Assembly: GCF_002746455.1 (NCBI RefSeq)
Contig: NZ_NWUW01000005.1
Coordinates: 124,001-188,000, forward strand
Length of the DNA: 64,000 nt
Direction: 5' to 3'
Source of the DNA: Bacillus fungorum
Lineage (GTDB): Bacteria; Bacillota; Bacilli; Bacillales; Bacillaceae_G
Of this stretch, positions 57,194 to 64,000 are shown piece by piece. A program made the position numbers and the translations under genes. Below the pieces are notes generated by a model. The model worked only from the letters and a program-made list of their open reading frames with translations. It did not search any database and was not told where the DNA came from. Position 1 is the first letter of the stretch. Each line of letters begins with the position of its first letter.

Positions 57194-57226
57194 AAACCTT
57201 CATCCGAAATAGATGAAGGTTTTTTT
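57194..57226 (+). terminator. Terminator of minJ
   Basis: AAACCTTCATC pairs with GATGAAGGTTT around seven bases, followed by T. Confidence 0.85.
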
Positions 57227-57245
57227 AGTTTCATAGACGGATAAC

Positions 57246-57274
57246 TTGAATAATTATTTGATAATGGTTATCAT
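57246..57274 (+). promoter_or_regulatory. Promoter of the ABC exporter gene
   Basis: TTGAAT, a 17-base spacer and TATCAT. The -10 hexamer is inside the Fur-like palindrome. Confidence 0.6.
57259..57273 (+). promoter_or_regulatory. Fur-box-like operator
   Basis: TGATAATGGTTATCA matches 14 of 15 positions of the 7-1-7 Fur consensus TGATAATNATTATCA. It covers the -10 region, as expected for iron-dependent repression. Confidence 0.65.
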
Positions 57275-57313
57275 TTAGGGAGTCTTTTTAATTTTGGAAA
57301 ATGGAGGGAAGAT

Positions 57314-59029
57314 ATGCTACGTAAATTTTTTTCTTACTATAGACCGTATAAAGGTTTATTTATACTCGACTTTTCTTGTGCAGTTATCGCAGGATTATTA
57401 GAACTTGGCTTCCCGCTTATCGTAAATCAATTTATTGATAAGTTATTGCCAGGGCAAAACTGGACACTTATTTTATGGGCATGTTTCGGTTTACTTGCAG
57501 TGTATATGTTAAATGCAGGCTTACAATACGTCGTTACATATTGGGGACATATGCTTGGCGTTAACATTGAAACAGATATGAGGCAGAAATTATTTGATCA
57601 TATTCAAAAGCTATCATTCAGATTTTTTGACAATAATAAAACAGGTCATTTAATTTCACGTCTTACAAACGACTTAATGGAAATTGGGGAAATTGCTCAC
57701 CACGGGCCAGAAGATTTATTTATCGCCGTAATGACTTTGGTTGGGGCATTCTCATTTATGATGATGATCAACTGGAAGTTAGCGCTATTAACGTTCTTCG
57801 TTATTCCATTCTTATTATGGTTAGCACTTTACTTCAACAAAAAAATGACAGGTACGTTTAGACGTTTATTCTCAGATGTTGCTGATTTCAATGCGTGTAT
57901 TGAGAATAATGTTGGTGGTATCCGCGTTGTACAAGCATTCGGAAATGAAAAGTTTGAGAAAGAGCAATTTGCTGTTAACAACGCTCGTTTCCGTACAACG
58001 AAATTAATGGCGTATAAAATTATGGCGTTAAATTCATCGATTAGTTATATGCTCATGCGTCTCGTAACACTCTTCGTCTTAATATGTGGTACATGGTTTG
58101 TTCTGCAAGGTGAATTAACGTACGGTGGATTTATTGGATTCGTTCTATTAACGAATATTTTCTTCCGCCCAATTGAAAAAATTAATGCGGTAATCGAAAG
58201 CTATCCGAAAGGGATCGCTGGTTTTAAGAGATATGTAGAGCTTCTTGAAACAGAGCCAGATATTGTAGACTCTAAAGATGCGATGGAAGTTAAATATGTA
58301 CACGGTGATATTCAATATAACAACATCACGTTCGGATATGAAAATAAAGAACCGATTTTAAATGACATTAGCTTGAAAATACATGCAGGCGAAACAGTTG
58401 CATTCGTTGGACCATCAGGAGCAGGGAAAACAACGTTATGTAGTTTACTCCCGCGTTTTTATGAGCAATCATCTGGTTCTATCCAAATTGATGGTATTGA
58501 TACGAAAGATATGATGTTATCTTCACTTCGTAAGCAAATCGGAATCGTGCAGCAAGATGTGTTCTTATTCTCAGGAACGATTCGTGAAAATATTGCTTAC
58601 GGAAATTTAAAGGCGTCAGAAACTGAAATTTGGCAGGCAGTAAAACGTGCGCAGTTAGAAGACTTAATTTACTCACAACCAGACGGTTTAGATACTGTTA
58701 TCGGTGAGCGCGGCGTGAAACTTTCAGGGGGACAGAAGCAGCGTCTAGCGATTGCACGTATGTTCTTGAAAAACCCGCCAATTTTAATATTGGATGAAGC
58801 AACGTCTGCATTAGATACAGAGACGGAATTAGCGATTCAAAAGTCACTTGCTGAGCTATCTGTCGGCCGTACAACATTAGTTATTGCCCACAGACTTGCA
58901 ACGATTAAAAATGCAGATCGCATCGTTGTTGTAAATAAAGATGGTATTGCAGAACAAGGTTCACATGATGAATTAATTGAACAAGGCGGAGGATACAGCA
59001 GGTTATACGAAGCGCAGTTCAGTTCGTAA
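57314..59029 (+). CDS. Heterodimer-or-homodimer type ABC exporter (permease-ATPase fusion)
   Basis: A 571-residue half-transporter: six transmembrane helices (residues 1-310) and an ATPase domain with Walker A GPSGAGKTT (near 365), Q-loop, signature LSGGQKQR (near 470) and Walker B ILILDEATSALD. The layout matches Sav1866-type multidrug or lipid exporters. Only one subunit is present, so it is probably a homodimer. Control by a Fur-like box suggests a link to iron, for example export of a siderophore or iron-related metabolite. The substrate is unknown. Confidence 0.85.
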   Translation: MLRKFFSYYRPYKGLFILDFSCAVIAGLLELGFPLIVNQFIDKLLPGQNWTLILWACFGLLAVYMLNAGLQYVVTYWGHMLGVNIETDMRQKLFDHIQKLSFRFFDNNKTGHLISRLTNDLMEIGEIAHHGPEDLFIAVMTLVGAFSFMMMINWKLALLTFFVIPFLLWLALYFNKKMTGTFRRLFSDVADFNACIENNVGGIRVVQAFGNEKFEKEQFAVNNARFRTTKLMAYKIMALNSSISYMLMRLVTLFVLICGTWFVLQGELTYGGFIGFVLLTNIFFRPIEKINAVIESYPKGIAGFKRYVELLETEPDIVDSKDAMEVKYVHGDIQYNNITFGYENKEPILNDISLKIHAGETVAFVGPSGAGKTTLCSLLPRFYEQSSGSIQIDGIDTKDMMLSSLRKQIGIVQQDVFLFSGTIRENIAYGNLKASETEIWQAVKRAQLEDLIYSQPDGLDTVIGERGVKLSGGQKQRLAIARMFLKNPPILILDEATSALDTETELAIQKSLAELSVGRTTLVIAHRLATIKNADRIVVVNKDGIAEQGSHDELIEQGGGYSRLYEAQFSS

Positions 59030-59096
59030 ATATAATTTCTACTGAATTAGCACATCCTATAAGTAGATGAAAATCTCATATGGGAGGCTATAAAGT

Positions 59097-59408
59097 ATGA
59101 TTGTAACAACAACGTCTACAATTCAAGGAAAAGAGATTATTGAGTATATCGATATCGTCAATGGAGAAGCGATTATGGGCGCGAATATCGTTCGTGACCT
59201 TTTTGCCTCTGTTCGTGACGTTGTCGGCGGTCGTGCTGGCGCTTATGAAAGTAAATTAAAAGAAGCGCGCGACATCGCAATGGAAGAGATGAAAACTTTC
59301 GCAAGACAAAAAAATGCAAATGCAATTGTAGGTATCGACGTGGATTACGAAGTAGTTCGCGAAGGGATGCTAATGGTTGCAGTGAGCGGGACTGCTGTCC
59401 GTATATAA
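59097..59408 (+). CDS. YbjQ/DUF74 family protein
   Basis: A 103-residue protein of the YbjQ family (formerly DUF74), which forms pentamers. Members have been called heavy-metal-binding on weak evidence. [16 protein letters not shown] and [14 protein letters not shown] are the conserved parts. GGGAGGCTATAAAGT precedes the ATG. It lies 67 bases after the ABC exporter and may share its transcript. Confidence 0.88.
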   Translation: MIVTTTSTIQGKEIIEYIDIVNGEAIMGANIVRDLFASVRDVVGGRAGAYESKLKEARDIAMEEMKTFARQKNANAIVGIDVDYEVVREGMLMVAVSGTAVRI

Positions 59409-59444
59409 AGTAAAAAGCCGTGCTGATGCACGGTTTTTTACTTT
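59408..59444 (+). terminator. Terminator of ybjQ
   Basis: AGTAAAAAGCCGTGC pairs with GCACGGTTTTTTACT around TGAT, followed by TTT. Confidence 0.85.
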
Positions 59445-59521
59445 TATTGATGCTATTCTATGTCGAAGTTCCAATATTTCTTGGGAAATGCGGAAGGTCC
59501 CGTCGATATATAGGGAAGACA

Positions 59522-59881
59522 TTAGAGCGCTTCTTTACATTTCCGGATTTGAACTAATAATGTTTCGTATTCTTGCTCGAGAGATGTGATATCATCGTGA
59601 TGATTTGGAATGGAAATTCGGCCGATGATTTCTGTTAATTTCGTTTGTAATCGTAATAATTCTTGTTCAGTAACGTTTACAGAATCCCCGGTTGTCCTTT
59701 TTGTATATTGCTCGTAATTACCGTGGAATACTCTTGGTTCACCCTCATCTACTTGTAGAATATGGTCTGCAACAGAGCGAATAAAGGCACGGTCATGGCT
59801 AATGAAAAGTATTGTGCCAGGATACTCTTGTAACATGATTTCTAATTCTTCTTGCGTCGCTAAGTCTAAATAGTTTGTCAA
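59522..59881 (-). pseudogene. C-terminal remnant of an ABC-F ATPase
   Basis: About 119 codons matching the end of an ABC-F protein. It starts inside the Walker B region (TNYLDLATQEELEIML), continues with ILFISHDRAFIRSVADHIL and FHGNYEQYTKR, and finishes with a coiled coil. The first ATPase domain, linker, second Walker A and signature are missing. The upstream neighbour's stop codon is 8 bases away, so the deletion removed the whole 5' part. It could be translated from TTG, but it cannot be an active ABC-F factor. It is probably a fossil of an antibiotic-resistance-type or housekeeping ABC-F gene. Confidence 0.7.
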
Positions 59882-59889
59882 ACTTATTT

Positions 59890-60429
59890 CTATTTGCTAT
59901 TTTTGAATTCATTATTATACAATTGTGCTTTTGCCAGCGCCTCGGCATCGTTTTTGATTTCATCTAGTCCATTCGCATCCCCAATAATATACCCTTCAAA
60001 TGATGAACCAACAAAATCAAAGATGTATTGAAACTGGGAGATAAGAGGTAATGCTTTTAGCTTTGGATTATCCCCACCAACGATGACAACATACATTTTT
60101 TTGCCTTTCATTTTCTCTTTGAAATGAAGAGATGTATCACGCAAGCTTTGTGACCAACGATCAACAAAGTTTTTCATATGTCCACTCATTCCGTACCAAT
60201 ATAATGGTGTAGCAAAGATAATTGTGTCGTGCTCTAACATGCGTTTGGTTAACTGCTCGTAGTCATCATTTACAGGTTGGAATCCTTCTGCATCATGACG
60301 TTGGTCTGTAATAGGATGAACTATATAATCTCGTAAGTAAATTTGTTCTGTTTCAATTCCATCGATCACCATATGTGTTAGAGCTTCCGTATTTCCGTTT
60401 TGTCTTGAACTGCCGTGTATAACAAACAT
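59890..60429 (-). CDS. NAD(P)H-dependent flavoprotein oxidoreductase
   Basis: A 179-residue flavodoxin-fold protein. FVIHGSSRQNGNTEALTH is the phosphate-binding loop for FMN, and ATPLYWYGMSGHMKNFVDRW the isoalloxazine loop. It resembles NADPH-dependent FMN reductases and quinone or azo reductases. It lies 22 bases downstream of a MerR regulator gene, with which it forms an operon under a MerR-type promoter. Confidence 0.85.
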   Translation of the reverse strand: MFVIHGSSRQNGNTEALTHMVIDGIETEQIYLRDYIVHPITDQRHDAEGFQPVNDDYEQLTKRMLEHDTIIFATPLYWYGMSGHMKNFVDRWSQSLRDTSLHFKEKMKGKKMYVVIVGGDNPKLKALPLISQFQYIFDFVGSSFEGYIIGDANGLDEIKNDAEALAKAQLYNNEFKNSK

Positions 60430-60451
60430 GTAATCATTCCTTTTCTTTTGC

Positions 60452-60802
60452 TTATTTTAGGAGTGAAACGTGTTTTTGCAAATTCATTTGAATGCTGGAA
60501 AGTAATGAGATTTGCTTTGTTACTTCATTAAGTTTATCTTCATAAAGCGCAAGGATACTGCTGCAAGGATTTTCGTACAGATGCGGTTCAATTTCAAGGC
60601 AGCGCAGCATCCTTGCCGTCTCTTCTAAATTTAAGCCAATTTGTAAGTACATTTGAATAAGCTCCATTTTTTCGATGGCACTTTCATCAAAATCACGATA
60701 GCCATTTACGAGGCGCTTCGAAGGGAGTAATCCCTTTTCTTCGTAATGTCTTAGTGATCTTTCGCTAACGCCAGTTTCTTTTGATAACTCTCCAATTCGC
60801 AA
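60452..60802 (-). CDS. MerR-family transcriptional regulator
   Basis: A 116-residue regulator: MRIGELSKETGVSERSLRHYEEKGLL is the DNA-binding winged helix, followed by a coiled-coil dimer helix. A single cysteine pair around residues 68 and 80 (LRCLEIEPHLYENPC) could sense stress. It is followed by the flavoprotein gene. The likely target is its own promoter at 60826-60857. The inducer is not readable. Confidence 0.88.
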   Translation of the reverse strand: MRIGELSKETGVSERSLRHYEEKGLLPSKRLVNGYRDFDESAIEKMELIQMYLQIGLNLEETARMLRCLEIEPHLYENPCSSILALYEDKLNEVTKQISLLSSIQMNLQKHVSLLK

Positions 60803-60825
60803 TGTATTTCACTCCTTTTACATGT

Positions 60826-60857
60826 ATTGTAAACCTTCACACTAATGTGAAGGTCAA
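60826..60857 (-). promoter_or_regulatory. MerR-type promoter and operator
   Basis: On the minus strand TTGACC and TACAAT are 20 bases apart, longer than the usual 17. The spacer contains the perfect dyad CCTTCACA-TTAG-TGTGAAGG (60834-60853). Long spacer plus dyad is the hallmark of MerR-activated promoters. The -35 also overlaps the stop codon of the upstream LysR gene. Confidence 0.8.
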
Positions 60858-61747
60858 TGCTGTTTTTTCGTAAAAGAATTTACATGATTTAAAAATACTT
60901 GAATGGCCTTAGACGGAATAAAATATTTGCCGCGCACGATGGAGAATGGACGGATGAGTTGTTCATTTGGAACTTCGACGTGGAATAGTTCTTTTGCCAG
61001 TAACTCTTTCCGTACAGTCCAATCAGAAAGGATGGCGATGCCAAGCCCGGCAGCGACAGCTTCCTTCACGCTTTGGATACTACTGAATGTAAAGAATCGT
61101 TTCATTTTTAAATGGTGTTGATGAATAAAGCGATCACTATAAGCGCGTGTACCAGAACCACTTTCTCTTAATACCCATACTTGATCTTGGAGTGTGTTTT
61201 CATTTATTTCATTTGTGCGAAGCAGTGGATGATTTGGCGGGACGACGAGCTTCATTTCATCTTGCATAAATGTTTCAACGTCAACGTCGGCGTATACGAC
61301 TTGCCCTTCTACTAAGCCTATATCAATTTGATTAGAGCGAAGGCTTTGCAAAACGTCTTCTGTATTTGAGATAAAGGTATGAACCTCGACGTGTGGATTT
61401 TCATTTGCAAAGTTAGCGAGTATTTTTGGAAGTAAGTATTCGCCAATTGTAAAACTAGCACCGATGCGGAGAGTTCCTGTTACAACGTTATGTAGCTCAT
61501 TAATTTCTTGCTTAGCATCTTCGTAAAGAGAGAGCATTTGCTTTGCGTGTATATATAAAATGTTTCCAGCCTCTGTCACTTGAACGTGCTTAGGGGAGCG
61601 CTGAATGAGTGTAGTTCCAAATTCGTTTTCTAAGTTGCGAATGTGCATACTTACGCCAGGCTGTGAAAGGTTTAATAATTCTGCTGCACGGGAGAAATGT
61701 TTCTGTTCAACGACCGTAACAAAAATTTTTAAAATATCTACGTTCAT
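60854..61747 (-). CDS. LysR-family regulator of the YeiH-type gene
   Basis: A 297-residue LTTR (MNVDILKIFVTVVEQKHFSRAAELLNLSQPGVS is the winged-helix region, not written further here). It is divergent from the YeiH-family gene at 61900, and the intergenic space is 152 bases, so it is the natural regulator. CysB/CysL-like or YeiE-like effectors are possible. AGGAGCCCC precedes the start codon. Confidence 0.85.
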   Translation of the reverse strand: MNVDILKIFVTVVEQKHFSRAAELLNLSQPGVSMHIRNLENEFGTTLIQRSPKHVQVTEAGNILYIHAKQMLSLYEDAKQEINELHNVVTGTLRIGASFTIGEYLLPKILANFANENPHVEVHTFISNTEDVLQSLRSNQIDIGLVEGQVVYADVDVETFMQDEMKLVVPPNHPLLRTNEINENTLQDQVWVLRESGSGTRAYSDRFIHQHHLKMKRFFTFSSIQSVKEAVAAGLGIAILSDWTVRKELLAKELFHVEVPNEQLIRPFSIVRGKYFIPSKAIQVFLNHVNSFTKKQH

Positions 61748-61899
61748 GTAAGGGGCTCCTTTCGTTTTTCTTTCATCTTATCATAAGTATTTCTGATGAT
61801 AGAGATTCAATATTGATATTAAACTTATTATAGAAACTCTCTTATAATCTAAGTATAAAGAACATGCATGTTTCAATACGATTATTGGGGTGGTTTGAA

Positions 61900-62922
61900 G
61901 TGGAACAAACACTTGTTAGACAAAAGAAGAAGGGCTTTGGATTTTCACAAGGGATTGGGATTACACTATTAATCGCAATTGCGGCGAAATATTTAGCAGA
62001 GCTTCCATTTTTAAATATTATGGGACAATTAGTAATTGCTATTCTAATTGGGATGGTTTGGCGTGCGGCAATTGGAGTTCCTCATGATGCGATTGCAGGG
62101 ACGAACTTTGCGAGTAAGAAGTTGCTTCGTTTTGGGATCATCTTACTTGGAATGCGGTTAAATCTTGTTGATATTGCGAAGGCAGGGCCGAAAGTATTGG
62201 TCATCGCTGCCGTTGTTATTACATTTACGATTTTCGTTGTATATGGACTAACGAAAGTGTTTAAGGTAGAAAAAAAGCTTGGAATTTTAACAGCGTGCGG
62301 AACAGCAATTTGCGGCGCGGCAGCGGTCGTGGCAATTGCACCGCAAGTGAAAACGAAGGATGAAGAAACGGCAGTTGGGGCAGCGATTATTGCAATTTTA
62401 GGTACAATATTTACACTTATTTATACGCTATTATACCCAGTGCTTGGCTTCTCACCGTATGGTTACGGTGTATTCTCAGGTGCGACGCTGCATGAAATCG
62501 CCCATGTTATCGCAGCTGCGGCGCCAGGAGGAAGTACGGCTGTAGACATCGCAGTTATCGTGAAGTTAACGCGCGTTGCAATGCTTGTGCCAGTAGCGAT
62601 TTTAATTGGATTATGGTTTGGTAAGAGTGAAGGAAGCGAGGAAAAAAGATCGTGGCGCGACCTTCCGATTCCATGGTTCATCTTCGGATTTTTAGCGATG
62701 AGTGCAGTGCATTCGCTCGGGATTATTCCAGAAGTTGTTGCTGGATATATTGTTGTCATTGCTTATATGCTTATCGCAATGGCGATGGCGGGTCTTGGCT
62801 TAAATGTAGAGTTTAAAACGTTCCGTAAGTTAGGAAGCAAAGCATTTGTGGCGGGGCTGATTGGCTCGGTTTGCCTTTCTATTCTTGGATACGTTCTTGT
62901 ATATGCGTTAGGATTTATGTAG
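61900..62922 (+). CDS. YeiH/UPF0324 family membrane protein
   Basis: A 340-residue membrane protein of about ten helices and the YeiH/UPF0324 family, often annotated as a putative sulfate exporter because of its link with cysteine-regulon LysR genes. [19 protein letters not shown] (near 145) and [18 protein letters not shown] (near 200) are family motifs. I start at the GTG at 61900 with GGGGTGGTTTGAA upstream. An ATG 12 codons earlier has no site. Function beyond family level is unknown. Confidence 0.85.
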   Translation: MEQTLVRQKKKGFGFSQGIGITLLIAIAAKYLAELPFLNIMGQLVIAILIGMVWRAAIGVPHDAIAGTNFASKKLLRFGIILLGMRLNLVDIAKAGPKVLVIAAVVITFTIFVVYGLTKVFKVEKKLGILTACGTAICGAAAVVAIAPQVKTKDEETAVGAAIIAILGTIFTLIYTLLYPVLGFSPYGYGVFSGATLHEIAHVIAAAAPGGSTAVDIAVIVKLTRVAMLVPVAILIGLWFGKSEGSEEKRSWRDLPIPWFIFGFLAMSAVHSLGIIPEVVAGYIVVIAYMLIAMAMAGLGLNVEFKTFRKLGSKAFVAGLIGSVCLSILGYVLVYALGFM

Positions 62923-62930
62923 TAGGACGA

Positions 62931-62970
62931 AGAAGCTGTTCCGAAAGATATTTTGGGACAGCTTCTTTCT
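62931..62970 (+). terminator. Terminator of the YeiH gene
   Basis: AGAAGCTGTTCC pairs with GGGACAGCTTCT (one G-U) around 12 bases, followed by TTCTT. Confidence 0.8.
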
Positions 62971-62989
62971 TATGTTTATGGTGCCATGG

Positions 62990-63041
62990 ATGTCGATATT
63001 TGTCGGTAAGTCGATATATTTGAAAAATCGCTGATATAAAT
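62990..63041 (+). repeat. TCGATATATT-type intergenic repeat
   Basis: TGTCGATATTTGTCGGTAAG, then TCGATATATTTGAAAAATCG and CTGATATAAA. It is the same preamble and unit as at 31190-31227. Confidence 0.65.
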
Positions 63042-63099
63042 TTAATTACTCTTGTACTTGGCTAGAGAAAATATTCAGTGAAACATTTTTCTGAAATTT

Positions 63100-63159
63100 G
63101 TAAAGATATCTTTACTTATAACTGGAAAATATTTATAATTTAAGTAAAGATATCTTTAC
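63100..63159 (+). promoter_or_regulatory. Promoter bracketed by two identical palindromes
   Basis: GTAAAGATATCTTTAC occurs at 63100-63115 and again at 63144-63159, 44 bases apart (about four helical turns). Between them TTTACT (63111-63116), a 17-base spacer and TATAAT (63134-63139) form the core promoter. The first palindrome overlaps the -35 and the second lies just after the -10. They are likely autoregulatory operators for the XRE gene. Confidence 0.75.
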
Positions 63160-63176
63160 TTTTAAAGGTGGAGCCT

Positions 63177-63374
63177 ATGGGTGTGAAAAATACAATAAAA
63201 GAGTTAAGAAAGCAACATCATATAACGCAAGTTGAAATGGCAAAGGCGATGCAGGTGACGCGGCAGACAATTGTGGCGATTGAAAATCATCATTACAACC
63301 CGAGTCTAGAGTTATCCTTAAAAATCGCCAAATATTTTGGGATGAAGGTGGAGGAAATATTTACGCTAGAGTAA
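63177..63374 (+). CDS. XRE-family small DNA-binding protein
   Basis: A 65-residue Cro/CI-type helix-turn-helix protein (IKELRKQHHITQVEMAKAM, then VTRQTIVAIENHHYNPSLELSLKI). It is the short YozG/YgzD-type form with no effector domain. I start at the ATG at 63177 after AAAGGTGGA, and a GTG two codons later is possible. It leads an operon with two membrane-protein genes and presumably represses its own promoter. Confidence 0.88.
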   Translation: MGVKNTIKELRKQHHITQVEMAKAMQVTRQTIVAIENHHYNPSLELSLKIAKYFGMKVEEIFTLE

Positions 63375-63384
63375 GGGGAGAAAA

Positions 63385-63774
63385 ATGAACGATACTACAA
63401 AGTTATTTGTCGGTGCAACCTTTGGATTGTTTTTGGGAGACATTATAGTTCATATTATGAATCCGGCTATACCAATTTTACCGCTCGTAGTGAGTAACGT
63501 TTTAGCAATTGTATTTTTGACAGTGTATGTGTATTACAAAAAGCGTAAGTACAAAGAAGAAGAACTTCCAGATATAGATGAGCGAGTAAATGAAAATATA
63601 AAAAAGCATGTAAACGTCTCATTTGTATTCGCATTTCTGTTGCTTATTGTTTATATTGTTGCGAGCAAAGCAATAGGACGAATTACTATACCTATTACAG
63701 AAATGTTCATTGTATGTAGTTTCTTATTTGCGGGTAGTCTCGTCATAGGAGTTATGGCGGGGAAACGAGCATAG
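63385..63774 (+). CDS. Four-helix membrane protein of unknown function
   Basis: A 129-residue protein with four transmembrane helices in two hairpins and a charged middle containing DIDERVNENIKK. That short acidic motif is like those in DUF2178-type proteins often encoded beside small XRE regulators. AAGGGGAGAAAA precedes the ATG and the gene follows the regulator by 10 bases. I cannot assign a role. Confidence 0.7.
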   Translation: MNDTTKLFVGATFGLFLGDIIVHIMNPAIPILPLVVSNVLAIVFLTVYVYYKKRKYKEEELPDIDERVNENIKKHVNVSFVFAFLLLIVYIVASKAIGRITIPITEMFIVCSFLFAGSLVIGVMAGKRA

Positions 63775-63792
63775 CGATAGGGGGAATGAAAA

Positions 63793-64000
63793 ATGCAAGA
63801 TGAGTTTGAGAGATTTCAGTCAGATAAAGCGTTTAAATATGTAGGGTTATTTTTTACGATTAGTTTAGCGATATGGAGTTTATATAATTTAATTGTTGAC
63901 GGAAATGCCGGTATGCCGTTTGTTTTATTTGTACTAGGGCAGTGGGTGTATTTTCTTGTGAACTATTGGCCGAAGTGGAAATATAGAAATCAAAAAGAGG
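63793..64000 (+). CDS. Small membrane protein, cut by the window edge
   Basis: Starts MQDEFERFQSDKAFKYVGLFF, with two transmembrane helices, ending in a basic stretch (WPKWKYRNQKE) as far as visible. AGGGGGAATGAAAA precedes the ATG. It is the third gene of the XRE operon. The stop codon is outside the window and I do not recognise the family. Confidence 0.6.
   Translation, partial: MQDEFERFQSDKAFKYVGLFFTISLAIWSLYNLIVDGNAGMPFVLFVLGQWVYFLVNYWPKWKYRNQKE

Overview
The window is low-GC Firmicutes chromosome and reads as a member of the Bacillus cereus group. The gene content and order are Bacillus-like: tagO to comF, and hpf-secA-prfB-cccB-ftsEX-ctpB-minJ. The cold-shock protein looks like B. cereus CspC. 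Two complete and two partial copies of a repeat resembling the B. cereus-group bcr1 element are present. I see no rRNA, tRNA, CRISPR array, prophage or transposase gene, so this is ordinary core plus accessory chromosome. All coordinates and motifs were read by eye and no database search was run.

Layout. 1-9.3 kb: D-amino acid aminotransferase, lipoteichoic acid synthase, small membrane proteins, an L-lactate permease behind a cre-like site, and thiC under a TPP riboswitch. 9.35-15.2 kb: a bcr1-like repeat, an ArsB/NhaD-type transporter, cydAB, a 49-residue orphan gene and a GH8-like exported protein. 15.2-21.5 kb: a LysR regulator divergent from a YhgE/Pip membrane protein, a nested inverted repeat, a VOC protein, an acyltransferase and a dicarboxylate symporter. 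21.7-34 kb is a carbohydrate region. It holds two paralogous lactose/cellobiose-type PTS cassettes separated by a LytTR/DUF3021 pair. The second cassette is joined to a GH4 6-phospho-glycosidase and a ChbG-type deacetylase, has a clear sigma-54 promoter with a cre site and dyads upstream, and lies about 4.5 kb from a LevR-type sigma-54 activator. Together these suggest import and breakdown of chitobiose or a related beta-disaccharide. ChrA and a CHRD-domain protein lie between.

34-46.4 kb: cell-wall and competence genes (polysaccharide deacetylase, tagO, UDP-sugar dehydrogenase, UDP-GlcNAc 2-epimerase, LCP ligase, YvyE, DegV, HxlR, NlpC/P60 endopeptidase, comFA, comFC). 46.4-57.2 kb: cspC, hpf, secA, prfB with its programmed +1 frameshift, cccB, ftsEX, ctpB and minJ. 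Compared with the B. subtilis order as I know it, degSU, comFB and the flagellar block between comFC and hpf are missing here.

57.2-64 kb: an ABC exporter with a Fur-box-like palindrome on its promoter, YbjQ, an ABC-F remnant, a MerR/flavoprotein pair with a MerR-type promoter, a LysR/YeiH divergent pair, and a small XRE-regulator operon whose promoter is bracketed by two identical 16-bp palindromes. A second intergenic repeat family (core TCGATATATTTGAAAAATCG) recurs at five sites and is the most widespread unexplained structure in the window.
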